A stretch of 64,000 nt of DNA, taken from Haloprofundus marisrubri. GTDB taxonomy: Archaea > Halobacteriota > Halobacteria > Halobacteriales > Haloferacaceae. The translations under genes were made by a program, and so were the position numbers. The notes under the pieces are model-generated. The model ran no database searches. It was not told the DNA's origin and saw nothing but the letters and a program-made list of their open reading frames with translations. The stretch lies in assembly GCF_001469955.1 (NCBI RefSeq), contig NZ_LOPU01000018.1:684001-748000 (forward strand). The letters are read 5' to 3'. How positions within the stretch are numbered: position 1 is the stretch's first letter; every line of letters starts with the position of its first letter. Of this stretch, positions 1-7,133 are shown in pieces.

Positions 1-12
1 TATTGTTGATCC

Positions 13-175
13 ATGGCAGATAGTATTGTTCGCCGAGGAACTGCAGACGTAGAGGGCGAGTTCGTCGTGTACATCAACGGGATGCGTCTGAACGAACTCC
101 GCGCGATTCCGAAGTGGGTCCTCGCGGGGCGGAAACTCGCCCGGATGTTCGAGAGACTGGAGACCGACCCAGTTC
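13..175 (+). pseudogene. 3'-truncated DUF4188 (monooxygenase-like) gene remnant
   Basis: The first ~54 codons from the ATG at 13 read like the N-terminus of DUF4188 proteins, with the segment EGEFVVYINGMRLNE followed by a KWVLAGRKLARMFERLETDP-type helix. Intact members are about 140-160 residues. Here similarity stops near base 175, and the frame then reads antisense through the ferredoxin gene that ends at 192. The frame stays open to 291, but that tail looks like chance sequence. I infer a gene that lost about two thirds of its length by a deletion that brought the ferredoxin gene next to it. The family assignment is from memory of the motif. Confidence 0.6.
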
Positions 176-191
176 TGTTACCCGATTGTTG

Positions 192-539
192 TTACTTCGG
201 TTCGACGCGCTCGTTCGTCGTCCTATCGACGTGCTGGCCCCAGAAGCCGTCGTGTTTCGTCACCCGCACGTCGCCTTCGACGCGGGTCTGACAGGAGAGG
301 CGAAGCCCCGAGTCGAGGCTGTGCGGCGGAAACGAGAGGCGGCGTCGCTCCTGACCGCTCATCTCGCTCACGTCGCCTTCTACTTCGACGGCGCACGTCC
401 CACAGGTGCCGTGGCCCCGGCAGTTCAACTGCTGTGCTCGGCCGTTGTGCGGCGAGAGTCCCGCCGTCAACAGTACGTTTCGCAGTATCTCTCCCTCCTC
501 ACAGTCGATGTCGCGTCCGCGGAACTGGACGGTCGGCAT
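192..539 (-). CDS. 2Fe-2S ferredoxin
   Basis: A 115-residue ferredoxin carrying low-potential electrons in the cytoplasm. Cys40, Cys46, Cys49 and Cys83 form a CX5CX2C...C set, the spacing of adrenodoxin-type ferredoxins rather than the CX4CX2C plant type of the main haloarchaeal ferredoxin. The local motif is NCRGHGTCGTC, with LSCQT for the last ligand. It lacks the long acidic N-terminal insertion of the main haloarchaeal protein, so it is likely a secondary ferredoxin. The ATG at 539 has an AT-rich box at 565-572, the distance expected for a leaderless transcript. The redox partner is not evident from neighbours. Confidence 0.9.
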   Translation of the reverse strand: MPTVQFRGRDIDCEEGEILRNVLLTAGLSPHNGRAQQLNCRGHGTCGTCAVEVEGDVSEMSGQERRRLSFPPHSLDSGLRLSCQTRVEGDVRVTKHDGFWGQHVDRTTNERVEPK

Positions 540-564
540 GCATCAGAATATGTGCCGTGTGAAC

Positions 565-572
565 AAGTATTT
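565..572 (-). promoter_or_regulatory. TATA-like box of the ferredoxin gene
   Basis: On the minus strand the sequence reads AAATACTT in GC-rich surroundings, 26-33 nt before the ATG at 539. This fits a haloarchaeal leaderless promoter. Confidence 0.45.
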
Positions 573-683
573 GTCACCGTCGTCGACTTCGACTCCGATT
601 TCGACTTCGAGAGACGGACCAATCCGCACTTACGGACCTGACGTGTAGGGCCTGCAGATGAACGAACGAGGCGGTGTCGACTG

Positions 684-1907
684 ATGCGCCGCCGGACCGT
701 CGCTGCGCTGGCCGTTCTCTCGGTGGCGCTCCTCGCCGTCGCCGGCGTCGCGCTGACCACCGGCGGCCCGGAGTTGCGCGAGCGGTGGGTCAGCGACACC
801 GCCCGCGACACGCTGGCGAACCACCACGCCGTCGGCACCGACGGGTCCGTCGTCGTCGCACCCGTCAACGTCCCCGAACGCGACGGCGTTCCGATTGGTG
901 AGTGTGCGCTCGTCAGCCTCGGGGACGGCGGCGAGACACGCTGGCGCTACGTCGTCCCCGAGTCGGTCTGTACCCCGCACGCGCTGACCGAACCGGCCGT
1001 CTCCGACCTCACCGACGACGGACGCCCGGAAATCGCCGTCGTGACGACCGAACGGGAGTTACTCGTTCTCGACGCCGACGGGGCAGTTCACACGCGTCTC
1101 CCGATGGACAACTACGGCTACGGCGCGCCGACGGTCGGCGACATCGACGGCGACGGCACCGAGGAACTCGTCGCCAGCGACATCGGCGGCGGTGCGGTCG
1201 CCGTCGAAGTCGACGGCAATAGCTCGGAAGTGCTGTGGCGGACCGACCTCGGCGCGTCGACGTTCCCGACCCCTGTCGTCGGCGACATCGACGGCGACGG
1301 CGCGAACGAGACGCTGTTCGGGACCAGCGACGGTCCCGTGCTGCTCGGCGCGAACGGGACCGTCGAGTGGCGCGGCGACGGCGCAGGAATCGCCTCGATG
1401 GTCGTCGACGGCGCGTCGACGGAGCGACCGGCCGACGTGTTCGTCGGCAGAAACGGCGAAGTCGCCGCGTTCGACGGACGAAACGGGAGCGAACGCTGGA
1501 GCGCGACGTTCGAGGCGAACCCGCGTGTCGGTGCCGTCGGCGATATCGACGGCGATAGGGTCGTGTACGCCACGCTCACCGACGGGCGCGTCGTCGCACT
1601 CGACGCCGAGAGCGGCGACGTGCGGTGGACGGTGAGGATTTCGACCGGTGATGCCGCTCAGCATCCAGCGCCGAAACTCGGTGACCTCGACGGCGACGGC
1701 ACCGAGGAACTCGTCGTGCTCACGAACGACGGCACCGTCTCGGTGCTCGACCCCGTGTCCGGCGAGACGCGTACCACCTACGAACGCGACGTGCCGGTGT
1801 GGGTGTACCCGACTATCGCGGATACGGACGGTGACGGCAGCGCGGAGATACTCGTTCGCTACGGCGACGGCCGCGTCGTCTCGTTGGCGTACGACAGCGG
1901 GTCGTGA
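684..1907 (+). CDS. FG-GAP/PQQ-like beta-propeller repeat protein
   Basis: A 407-residue protein with an N-terminal hydrophobic signal or anchor (residues ~5-27), so probably exported. The body is a beta propeller. At least five blades carry Ca-binding loops of the DxDGDG type (for example VGDIDGDGTEE, VGDIDGDGANE, LGDLDGDGTEE, IADTDGDGSAE), each followed by LVASD- or VLDADG-type strands. Such FG-GAP/VCBS propellers usually mediate extracellular binding; no catalytic motif is visible. It stands between the ferredoxin and the membrane protein at 2005 on its own 5' region. The ligand is unknown. Confidence 0.85.
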   Translation: MRRRTVAALAVLSVALLAVAGVALTTGGPELRERWVSDTARDTLANHHAVGTDGSVVVAPVNVPERDGVPIGECALVSLGDGGETRWRYVVPESVCTPHALTEPAVSDLTDDGRPEIAVVTTERELLVLDADGAVHTRLPMDNYGYGAPTVGDIDGDGTEELVASDIGGGAVAVEVDGNSSEVLWRTDLGASTFPTPVVGDIDGDGANETLFGTSDGPVLLGANGTVEWRGDGAGIASMVVDGASTERPADVFVGRNGEVAAFDGRNGSERWSATFEANPRVGAVGDIDGDRVVYATLTDGRVVALDAESGDVRWTVRISTGDAAQHPAPKLGDLDGDGTEELVVLTNDGTVSVLDPVSGETRTTYERDVPVWVYPTIADTDGDGSAEILVRYGDGRVVSLAYDSGS

Positions 1908-2004
1908 CGGGAAAGTACGACTCGTGACCAGCGGGCAAACGAGCGCGACGAGTCCGTGGCGACGAACCGCGCGGGTTTTCACCGAACCGACCTACTGACG
2001 ACGT

Positions 2005-3429
2005 ATGCGAAGGCAGGGACAGCAGGCGACGGTACGGGCGGTCGTTCTCCTCGTCGCCATCTCGCTGCTGTCGACACCGGCCGCGGCACATCAGGTGCCG
2101 ACGCGCTTCGAGTCGCCGATTCCGCTCTCGCTTTTGTTTCTCGGTGCGGGTGCGACGGTCGCTGTCACCGCCGTCGCACTCGCGGTCGGAGCAGGTGGCC
2201 GTGACCTCGGGACCGTCTCCGAGAGCGACGGCGGTGTGTACTCGTCTCCGCGGACGAGAAACCAACTACTCTCCATCCCGTCGTCCGTTCTCGCTCCCCT
2301 CCGAGTCGTCGCCGCCGGGGGGTTCTTCCTCGCGTTCGTCGCGGCGCTGGTCCACGGTGCGCTCGGCCCCAACGCGCCCTCGACGAATCTGGCGACGCTG
2401 TTCGTCTGGCCCGTTTGGTTCAAAGGTGTCGCCGTCGTTGCCGTCGTCTTCGGGTCGCCGTGGCGGACGCTCTCGCCGTGGCGAACGCTGTACCGAGGGC
2501 TGTGTCGACTCGAAGGTGAGACCGTTCGACTCAGAGCGTACCCTGACCGACTCGGCGAGTGGCCGGCCGTGGTGGGGTTTCTGCTCCTCGTCGGCGTCGC
2601 GGAGAACCTGACGGTCGTTCCGTCCCGTCCGGCGCTGACCGCGGCGCTCGTTTCGGGCTACGCGTTCGTGATGCTCGTCGGCGGCGTCGTGTTCGGTCCC
2701 GAGTGGTTCGACCGTGCCGACCCGCTGGGGGTGCTGTACCGACTGCTCGGACGGGTCGCACCGTTTTCTCTGCGGCGAGCGTCCGTCGAGTCTCCCGACC
2801 GCTGGACGCTCTCGCTTCGTCGCCCGTGGCGTGGCTGTCTGCGCCGTCTCTCGCTCGCGGAGACGGTGTTCGTCGTCGCCGCCGTCTACACGGTGAGTTT
2901 CGATGGCTTCTCCGCGTCGCCGGAGTATCGGTCACTGCTGTACGGACTCCGTGACGCGACCGGATTCGGTCCGGAGGCGAGTTTGTTGTTGTATTTCGCG
3001 GGCTTCGTCGCGTTTCTGGCCGTCTTCGGTGTCGTTGCCCGTCTCGTCGCACGATTTGTCGATAGTGAGAGCGACTCCTCGCTGGCGGTCGCTACGACGT
3101 TCGCGGCGACGCTGCTTCCCATCGCCGCCGCCTACGAAGTCGCGCACAACTACGGCTACGTGCTCACCGGCCTCGGTGCGTTGCCCAGCGCCGTCGACGC
3201 CGGAACCGTCGACCCGCTGTTCTGGCTCTCCTTGTCCGCGTTCTGGCTGATACAGGTCGCGCTCATCGTCGTCGGCCACGTCGTCGCCGTCGTCGCCGCC
3301 GACACCGTCTCGCGGCGGGTCGCACCCGATGCTCGCGCAGCAGTCGTCGCTCACGTCCCGCTGGCGACGCTGATGGTCGGCTACACGGTGCTGTCGCTGT
3401 GGATTATCTCGCGGCCGGTGGCGGTTTGA
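2005..3429 (+). CDS. Polytopic membrane protein, FedB ('fenitrothion hydrolase')-like family
   Basis: A 474-residue integral membrane protein: a cleavable-looking signal ending in AAAHQ (residues ~12-32), then roughly nine further hydrophobic segments. The layout (AHQVPTRFESPIPLSLLFL after the signal, a FVWPVWFKG segment, SPWRTLSPWRTLYRG, a YPDRLGEWPA stretch, VSFDGFSASPEYRS) matches from memory a family found in actinobacteria and labelled after the fenitrothion hydrolase FedB. That biochemical name is probably not its role here. It ends 18 bp from the convergent DyP-like gene and sits beside metal-related genes, so a part in periplasmic metal handling is possible but inferred. Confidence 0.8.
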   Translation: MRRQGQQATVRAVVLLVAISLLSTPAAAHQVPTRFESPIPLSLLFLGAGATVAVTAVALAVGAGGRDLGTVSESDGGVYSSPRTRNQLLSIPSSVLAPLRVVAAGGFFLAFVAALVHGALGPNAPSTNLATLFVWPVWFKGVAVVAVVFGSPWRTLSPWRTLYRGLCRLEGETVRLRAYPDRLGEWPAVVGFLLLVGVAENLTVVPSRPALTAALVSGYAFVMLVGGVVFGPEWFDRADPLGVLYRLLGRVAPFSLRRASVESPDRWTLSLRRPWRGCLRRLSLAETVFVVAAVYTVSFDGFSASPEYRSLLYGLRDATGFGPEASLLLYFAGFVAFLAVFGVVARLVARFVDSESDSSLAVATTFAATLLPIAAAYEVAHNYGYVLTGLGALPSAVDAGTVDPLFWLSLSAFWLIQVALIVVGHVVAVVAADTVSRRVAPDARAAVVAHVPLATLMVGYTVLSLWIISRPVAV

Positions 3430-3447
3430 GCAGAATCGGAAAGAAGG

Positions 3448-4743
3448 CTACAAGCCCGGAACTTCGCCCATCGGCGTCGGCAGCGCCCGCAGACGACGCG
3501 GCGGGACGAGGAAGTTGCCGCGATTCTTGACGAAGATGTACTCCAAAATTCCGTTGTTCACCCGCTGTCGGATGGCCGGTTCGTCGGTGAGGTCGGTTCC
3601 GTTCATCGCCCGCCGGACCTCCTCGAAATCGGTCATCCGACGCTGCAGCGACGGAAAGTGGAGGCTGGCCTCGTTCTCGTCGGTCGACTCGAAATGTCGT
3701 CGCAGGAGGCGGACGTTCCCCGCCTCGTCGCGGTTGGCGCGGGCGGCCTTCTGGGCGTGCCCGACGCGGCCGTACTCTTGGGCGTGCTCGCGGATGCGGT
3801 CGACGATGTCCGGTGTGACGCCGCTGCTGTCGCCGAGGTTGTCGCCGACGCCGTCGACGAGGTTCTCCGCGGCGTGTTCGGGACTGAACATCTCGGCGAC
3901 CCGGTCGTCGAACTCCTGTTCGACGTACCAGTCTTCGAGTCGCTGGCGGAGTTTCGAGACGTGCTTCGTCGTCGCGCCCGCGAACGGCCCGTCGGGGATA
4001 GTGACGTACTCTTCGGTCGCCTGATTCTTGGCGAATCCAGCTTTGAAGCCCATGAACAGCGGCGACTCTTCAGGCACTGGATTCGAGTCGGGAATCCCCC
4101 GCACGTCCTGTCGCTCCGCGGGCATCCCTTTCCCGATGAAACCCGTCCGTCTGGAGTCGACCGAAAAGACGGCTGACAACGGCGTCTCCATCGTCACGCC
4201 GTTTGCGGTGTCTCGTTCGCCCGTCAGTGCCTCTTCGGCTTCCAACAGCGCGTCGGCGCGGTCGCTGGCGAGATGGAGGAGGGCGTCCTGCCGATCGAAC
4301 GTCGGGGTCTCGAACGGCGAGAGCGCCCGCGGTTCGGGCAGGTCGAGACTGTCGGGTAGCGACTCGTCGAACCGCGAGAAGTACGCCGGTGAGAACGCGA
4401 GCGAGTGAATCAGTCCCTCGTTGCTCCGCTCGTAGGCGCGGTCCAGCGTCGTCAGTGCGCTCTCGACCGCCCGGCGGTCCGCGGGCGTCGGCGTCCCGTC
4501 TCGGTCGAGCGTCAGGTAGAGCAGGGTCTGGTGTCGCGGGAGTTCGACGTTCTCCGCGCCGTCGCGCGTGAGGAGCGCCTCCCACGCGTGCTGTCGCGTC
4601 GGCAGCGTCGAGAGGTCGGACGGTCCCTCCGGAACGGGTTCGTCAACGAAGTCGAGACAGGCCGAGAGTGCGCTCGCGCCGCCGACGGCGACGGCGGCTT
4701 TCAGCACGTCTCTACGACTCACTCCGTCGGTCCCCGGACTCAT
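3448..4743 (-). CDS. Tat-exported lipoprotein with DyP-type peroxidase fold (DUF7405-like)
   Basis: A 431-residue protein with a twin-arginine signal (SRRDVLKAAVAVGG, residues 9-22) and lipobox (LSAC, Cys29), so it is expected on the outer face of the membrane. The body resembles dye-decolorizing peroxidases: LAFSPAYFSRF near 115, LLHLASDRADAL near 155, MGFKAG at 231-236, a candidate proximal haem ligand His329 in VGHAQKAAR, and RLLRR at 345-349. In classical DyPs the GxxDG motif supplies the catalytic Asp; here GFKAG has Ala at that place, so peroxidase chemistry may be lost or altered. EfeB of the EfeUOB iron system is also a Tat-exported DyP. The gene is divergent from 4922. Confidence 0.75.
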   Translation of the reverse strand: MSPGTDGVSRRDVLKAAVAVGGASALSACLDFVDEPVPEGPSDLSTLPTRQHAWEALLTRDGAENVELPRHQTLLYLTLDRDGTPTPADRRAVESALTTLDRAYERSNEGLIHSLAFSPAYFSRFDESLPDSLDLPEPRALSPFETPTFDRQDALLHLASDRADALLEAEEALTGERDTANGVTMETPLSAVFSVDSRRTGFIGKGMPAERQDVRGIPDSNPVPEESPLFMGFKAGFAKNQATEEYVTIPDGPFAGATTKHVSKLRQRLEDWYVEQEFDDRVAEMFSPEHAAENLVDGVGDNLGDSSGVTPDIVDRIREHAQEYGRVGHAQKAARANRDEAGNVRLLRRHFESTDENEASLHFPSLQRRMTDFEEVRRAMNGTDLTDEPAIRQRVNNGILEYIFVKNRGNFLVPPRRLRALPTPMGEVPGL

Positions 4744-4860
4744 CGTCGTCGCTAGGTCCGTATCGCGGATAGGGGTTCTGGTGCGGCCGTCGAACCGCGT
4801 GCAGAGAGCGGTGTCGGCGAGAGAGAACGGGGCCGCCGCTGCGACAGTTCGTCGCCATCA

Positions 4861-4900
4861 CCTTTCGAGAACCACACCAATCAACCCATAACCGTCGACG
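4861..4900 (+). promoter_or_regulatory. Shared upstream element, copy A
   Basis: A ~40-bp stretch starting CCTTTCGAGAACC and ending ATAACCGTCGACG matches 5813-5851 with only a few substitutions and short gaps. It lies in the divergent spacer between the DyP-like gene and the 4922 gene. Its CATAACC part is 28-34 nt before the ATG at 4922, where a TATA box would sit, so the element seems to include the core promoter plus an upstream operator-like half (TTCGAGAACC). Confidence 0.6.
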
Positions 4901-4921
4901 CGTAACCTCGTACAGATAGAG

Positions 4922-5254
4922 ATGCACTCGGTCTCAGCACACGCCGCACCGGCGATGAGCGCCCCGGAGGTGGCCGCCGTCGTCTTAGCGGGGTTCAGTT
5001 CGACGCTCATCGTCGCCGTCGGCCTCATCGCGCTGTTGCGCCGACAGTCGCGGTCGCACACACTCGTCGTGTTGGCGCTCGCGGCGCTGTTGGCGCGAAG
5101 CGGTGTCGCCGTTCTGACGATGGGCGGAGTCATCCCGTTCGCCTCCCACCACGCCATCGAGCACGCACTGGATTTCGTGATGGTCGCACTCGTCATCGCC
5201 GCGGTGTACTACGCACGCAGCATCGAGCGGGCAGCACCGACCGGTGAACGATAA
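4922..5254 (+). CDS. Small membrane protein (DUF7471-like)
   Basis: A 110-residue protein with three hydrophobic segments (about residues 14-40, 47-71 and 82-98) and no soluble domain. Histidines and methionines near the first and third segments (MHSVSAHAAPAM; MGGVIPFASHHAIEHALDF) could bind metal, but this is only suggestive. The stop codon TAA overlaps the next gene's ATG by one base, so it is translationally coupled to the regulator at 5254. Haloarchaeal homologues of this size are uncharacterised. A shared promoter element lies just upstream. Confidence 0.8.
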   Translation: MHSVSAHAAPAMSAPEVAAVVLAGFSSTLIVAVGLIALLRRQSRSHTLVVLALAALLARSGVAVLTMGGVIPFASHHAIEHALDFVMVALVIAAVYYARSIERAAPTGER

Positions 5255-5766
5255 TGAGCGCAACCAGAAATCGGATTGCGACCCACGTCCGGCACAACCC
5301 CGGCGTCCACTTCAACGAACTCGTCCGCACGCTGGACCTCGCACCCGGACAAGTACAGTACCATCTCCGCCGCCTCGGACGCGACGAACGGGTCGCAGAA
5401 ACCCACCTGTACGGTAAGACCCACTACTACCCGTCGACGTTCGGCGAGTGGGAACGCGGCGTGTTGGCGCTGGTGCGCCGCGAGACGGCCCGCGACGTGC
5501 TCGGCGTGCTGCTCGAACGCGGCGAAGCGACGCCGAGAGACGTCGCCGACGAAGTCGGAATCGCCAGAAGCACGCTCTCGTGGCACACGAAACGCCTCGA
5601 AGAGCAGTCGGTCGTCGAGAAACGCTACGACAGCCGCGGCCGGGTGACCCTCGCGTTGGCGAAACCGGAAGCGACCGCCCATCTGCTCGCGTCGGTGTCG
5701 CCGTCGCTGCCCGAGCGGTTCGTCGACCGATTCACGCGTCTCGTCGACGGCCTACTCGAACAGTGA
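5254..5766 (+). CDS. Double winged-helix transcriptional regulator
   Basis: A 170-residue regulator with two DNA-binding segments: HTH 1 near residues 17-42 (FNELVRTLDLAPGQVQYHLR) and HTH 2 near 92-117 (TPRDVADEVGIARSTLSWHT). This tandem layout is common among haloarchaeal ArsR/MarR-like regulators. There is no visible ligand domain and few Cys/His residues, so metal sensing would be indirect or need other residues. It overlaps the upstream small membrane protein by one base. The near-identical elements at 4861-4900 and 5813-5851 flank this operon and are the obvious candidates for its binding sites (inference). Confidence 0.85.
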   Translation: MSATRNRIATHVRHNPGVHFNELVRTLDLAPGQVQYHLRRLGRDERVAETHLYGKTHYYPSTFGEWERGVLALVRRETARDVLGVLLERGEATPRDVADEVGIARSTLSWHTKRLEEQSVVEKRYDSRGRVTLALAKPEATAHLLASVSPSLPERFVDRFTRLVDGLLEQ

Positions 5767-5781
5767 CGCGGCGCGAACACG

Positions 5782-5793
5782 CTGTTCGAACAG
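5782..5793. other. 12-bp perfect palindrome after the regulator gene
   Basis: CTGTTCGAACAG lies 16 bp past the stop of the regulator gene and 20 bp before the second shared element. It may be an operator; no U-tract follows, so a terminator is less likely. Confidence 0.4.
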
Positions 5794-5812
5794 TACTGTG
5801 ACACGGTGACAA

Positions 5813-5851
5813 CCCTTCGAGAACCGGACCAGAACCCGTAACCGTCGGACG
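5813..5851 (+). promoter_or_regulatory. Shared upstream element, copy B
   Basis: Reads CCCTTCGAGAACC ... GTAACCGTCGGACG, the second copy of the element at 4861-4900. The GTAACC part is about 25-30 nt before the ATG at 5867, again the TATA position. The repeat ties the lipoprotein gene to the 4922-5766 operon as one regulon. Confidence 0.6.
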
Positions 5852-5866
5852 TTCTTAGTCGAGATT

Positions 5867-7078
5867 ATGAGACGACGGACCCTCCTCGGCGCAGTCGGCG
5901 CCGGTTTCGCTGGCTCGCTCGCGGGCTGTACGAACCTCTTCGAGACGACGAGCAGCCGCGAACCGCCGGTCGTGGAGAACCGTCCGGACGCCGTCTACAT
6001 CCCAACACATCAGGAAGGGATGAACATGATTGGCATGGGTGAGGCGGGCGACTTCACCGTCGGCGTGATGTACAGTTGGCCGCACCGATTTTGGACCACA
6101 AACGGCCAGCAGACCGAACGCATCGACGTGGGTCGAAACGACGCGATTCACCTCATGGTGAGCGTCTGGGACGCCGAGACGGGTATCACGATTCCCAGCA
6201 GCGGCGTCACCGTCGAGACGACCGACGGCGAGGACTACCGCGAGGAGGAGGTCGTCTACGAGATGCTCTCCCAGCGGATGGGCTTTCACTACGGCGACAA
6301 CTGGCCGCTGCCCGGCGACGGGACCTACACGCTCCGCGTCGACGTCGGCGGGACGAACGTCCGCCGGTTCGGCGAGTTCGAAGGGAAGTTCGGCGAACCC
6401 GGAAGCGTCGAACTGGAGTTCGAGTACAGCGAGCGCGAACGAAACGACATCTCGTACACGATGTTAGAGGACCGACAAGGCAACCCCGGTGCGCTGCCGG
6501 TGATGGAGATGCAGATGGAGATGGGGTCACAGAGCAGTTCGGGAATGGAGATGGGCAACGAGTCGGGGATGGGCATGAGCAACGACTCGGGGATGAACAT
6601 GGACAACGACTCCGAAATGGGCATGGGCAACCACTCCGGGATGAACACGAGCAACGACTCCGGAATGGGTGGCGGCAGCGGCATGCACGACAGCATGTCG
6701 ATGCCCGTCGGCAAAGCGCCCGCTCCCGACTCGCTTCCGGGCGAGTCGGTCGGCGAACAGACCAGCGGCGACGCCGTCTTCGTCGCCACCGCGGTCCCCG
6801 GCGGTCGGTTCGGCGACCAGCCGTATCTCCTCGTTTCGCCGCGGACGCCGTACAACGGCCTCGTGATTCCGAGTATGGGTCTCTCGGCGACCGTCGGCGG
6901 GAACGAGGTGTCGCTCGAACCCGCACTGGACCCCGAGGTGGGTTATCACTACGGGGCGAACGTGGAGGGCCTGTCGGCGGGCGACGACCTCGAACTCGTC
7001 GTCGAGACGCCGCCGCAGTCGGCGCGTCACGAGGGGTTCGAGACGGCGTTTCTCGACATGCAATCGATGACGTTCTGA
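5867..7078 (+). CDS. Methionine-rich lipoprotein with two DUF7350-like (P19-type metal-binding) domains
   Basis: A 403-residue lipoprotein: RRRTLLGAVGAGFAG is a Tat-like signal followed by the lipobox LAGC. Domain 1 (about 40-200) contains FTVGVMYSWPHRFW and a HLMVSVWDAETG strand; domain 2 (about 295-400) repeats the pattern with FVATAVPGGRFG and PYLLVSPRTPY. The linker (about 210-285) holds five 8-residue units of type SGMxMxNx and is extremely rich in Met, with Asn and Ser. Met-rich tracts bind Cu(I)/Ag(I), and P19/FetP-type proteins bind Fe/Cu outside the cell. I infer an exported copper- or iron-binding protein for the neighbouring DyP-like protein and membrane proteins. Confidence 0.8.
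   Translation: MRRRTLLGAVGAGFAGSLAGCTNLFETTSSREPPVVENRPDAVYIPTHQEGMNMIGMGEAGDFTVGVMYSWPHRFWTTNGQQTERIDVGRNDAIHLMVSVWDAETGITIPSSGVTVETTDGEDYREEEVVYEMLSQRMGFHYGDNWPLPGDGTYTLRVDVGGTNVRRFGEFEGKFGEPGSVELEFEYSERERNDISYTMLEDRQGNPGALPVMEMQMEMGSQSSSGMEMGNESGMGMSNDSGMNMDNDSEMGMGNHSGMNTSNDSGMGGGSGMHDSMSMPVGKAPAPDSLPGESVGEQTSGDAVFVATAVPGGRFGDQPYLLVSPRTPYNGLVIPSMGLSATVGGNEVSLEPALDPEVGYHYGANVEGLSAGDDLELVVETPPQSARHEGFETAFLDMQSMTF
6539..6676 (+). repeat. 24-bp tandem repeat coding Met-rich octapeptides
   Basis: Five full units (6539-6562, 6563-6586, 6587-6610, 6611-6634, 6635-6658) and a partial sixth encode SGMEMGNE, SGMGMSND, SGMNMDND, SEMGMGNH, SGMNTSND and SGMGGG. The period is exactly 24 bp and the copies have diverged, so expansion happened by in-frame duplication and was kept. 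Confidence 0.9.
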
Positions 7079-7133
7079 GGCCAGACGCACGAGCGCGGAC
7101 GGACAGAGACAGGGCTTTCCGGCGTCGATTCGA

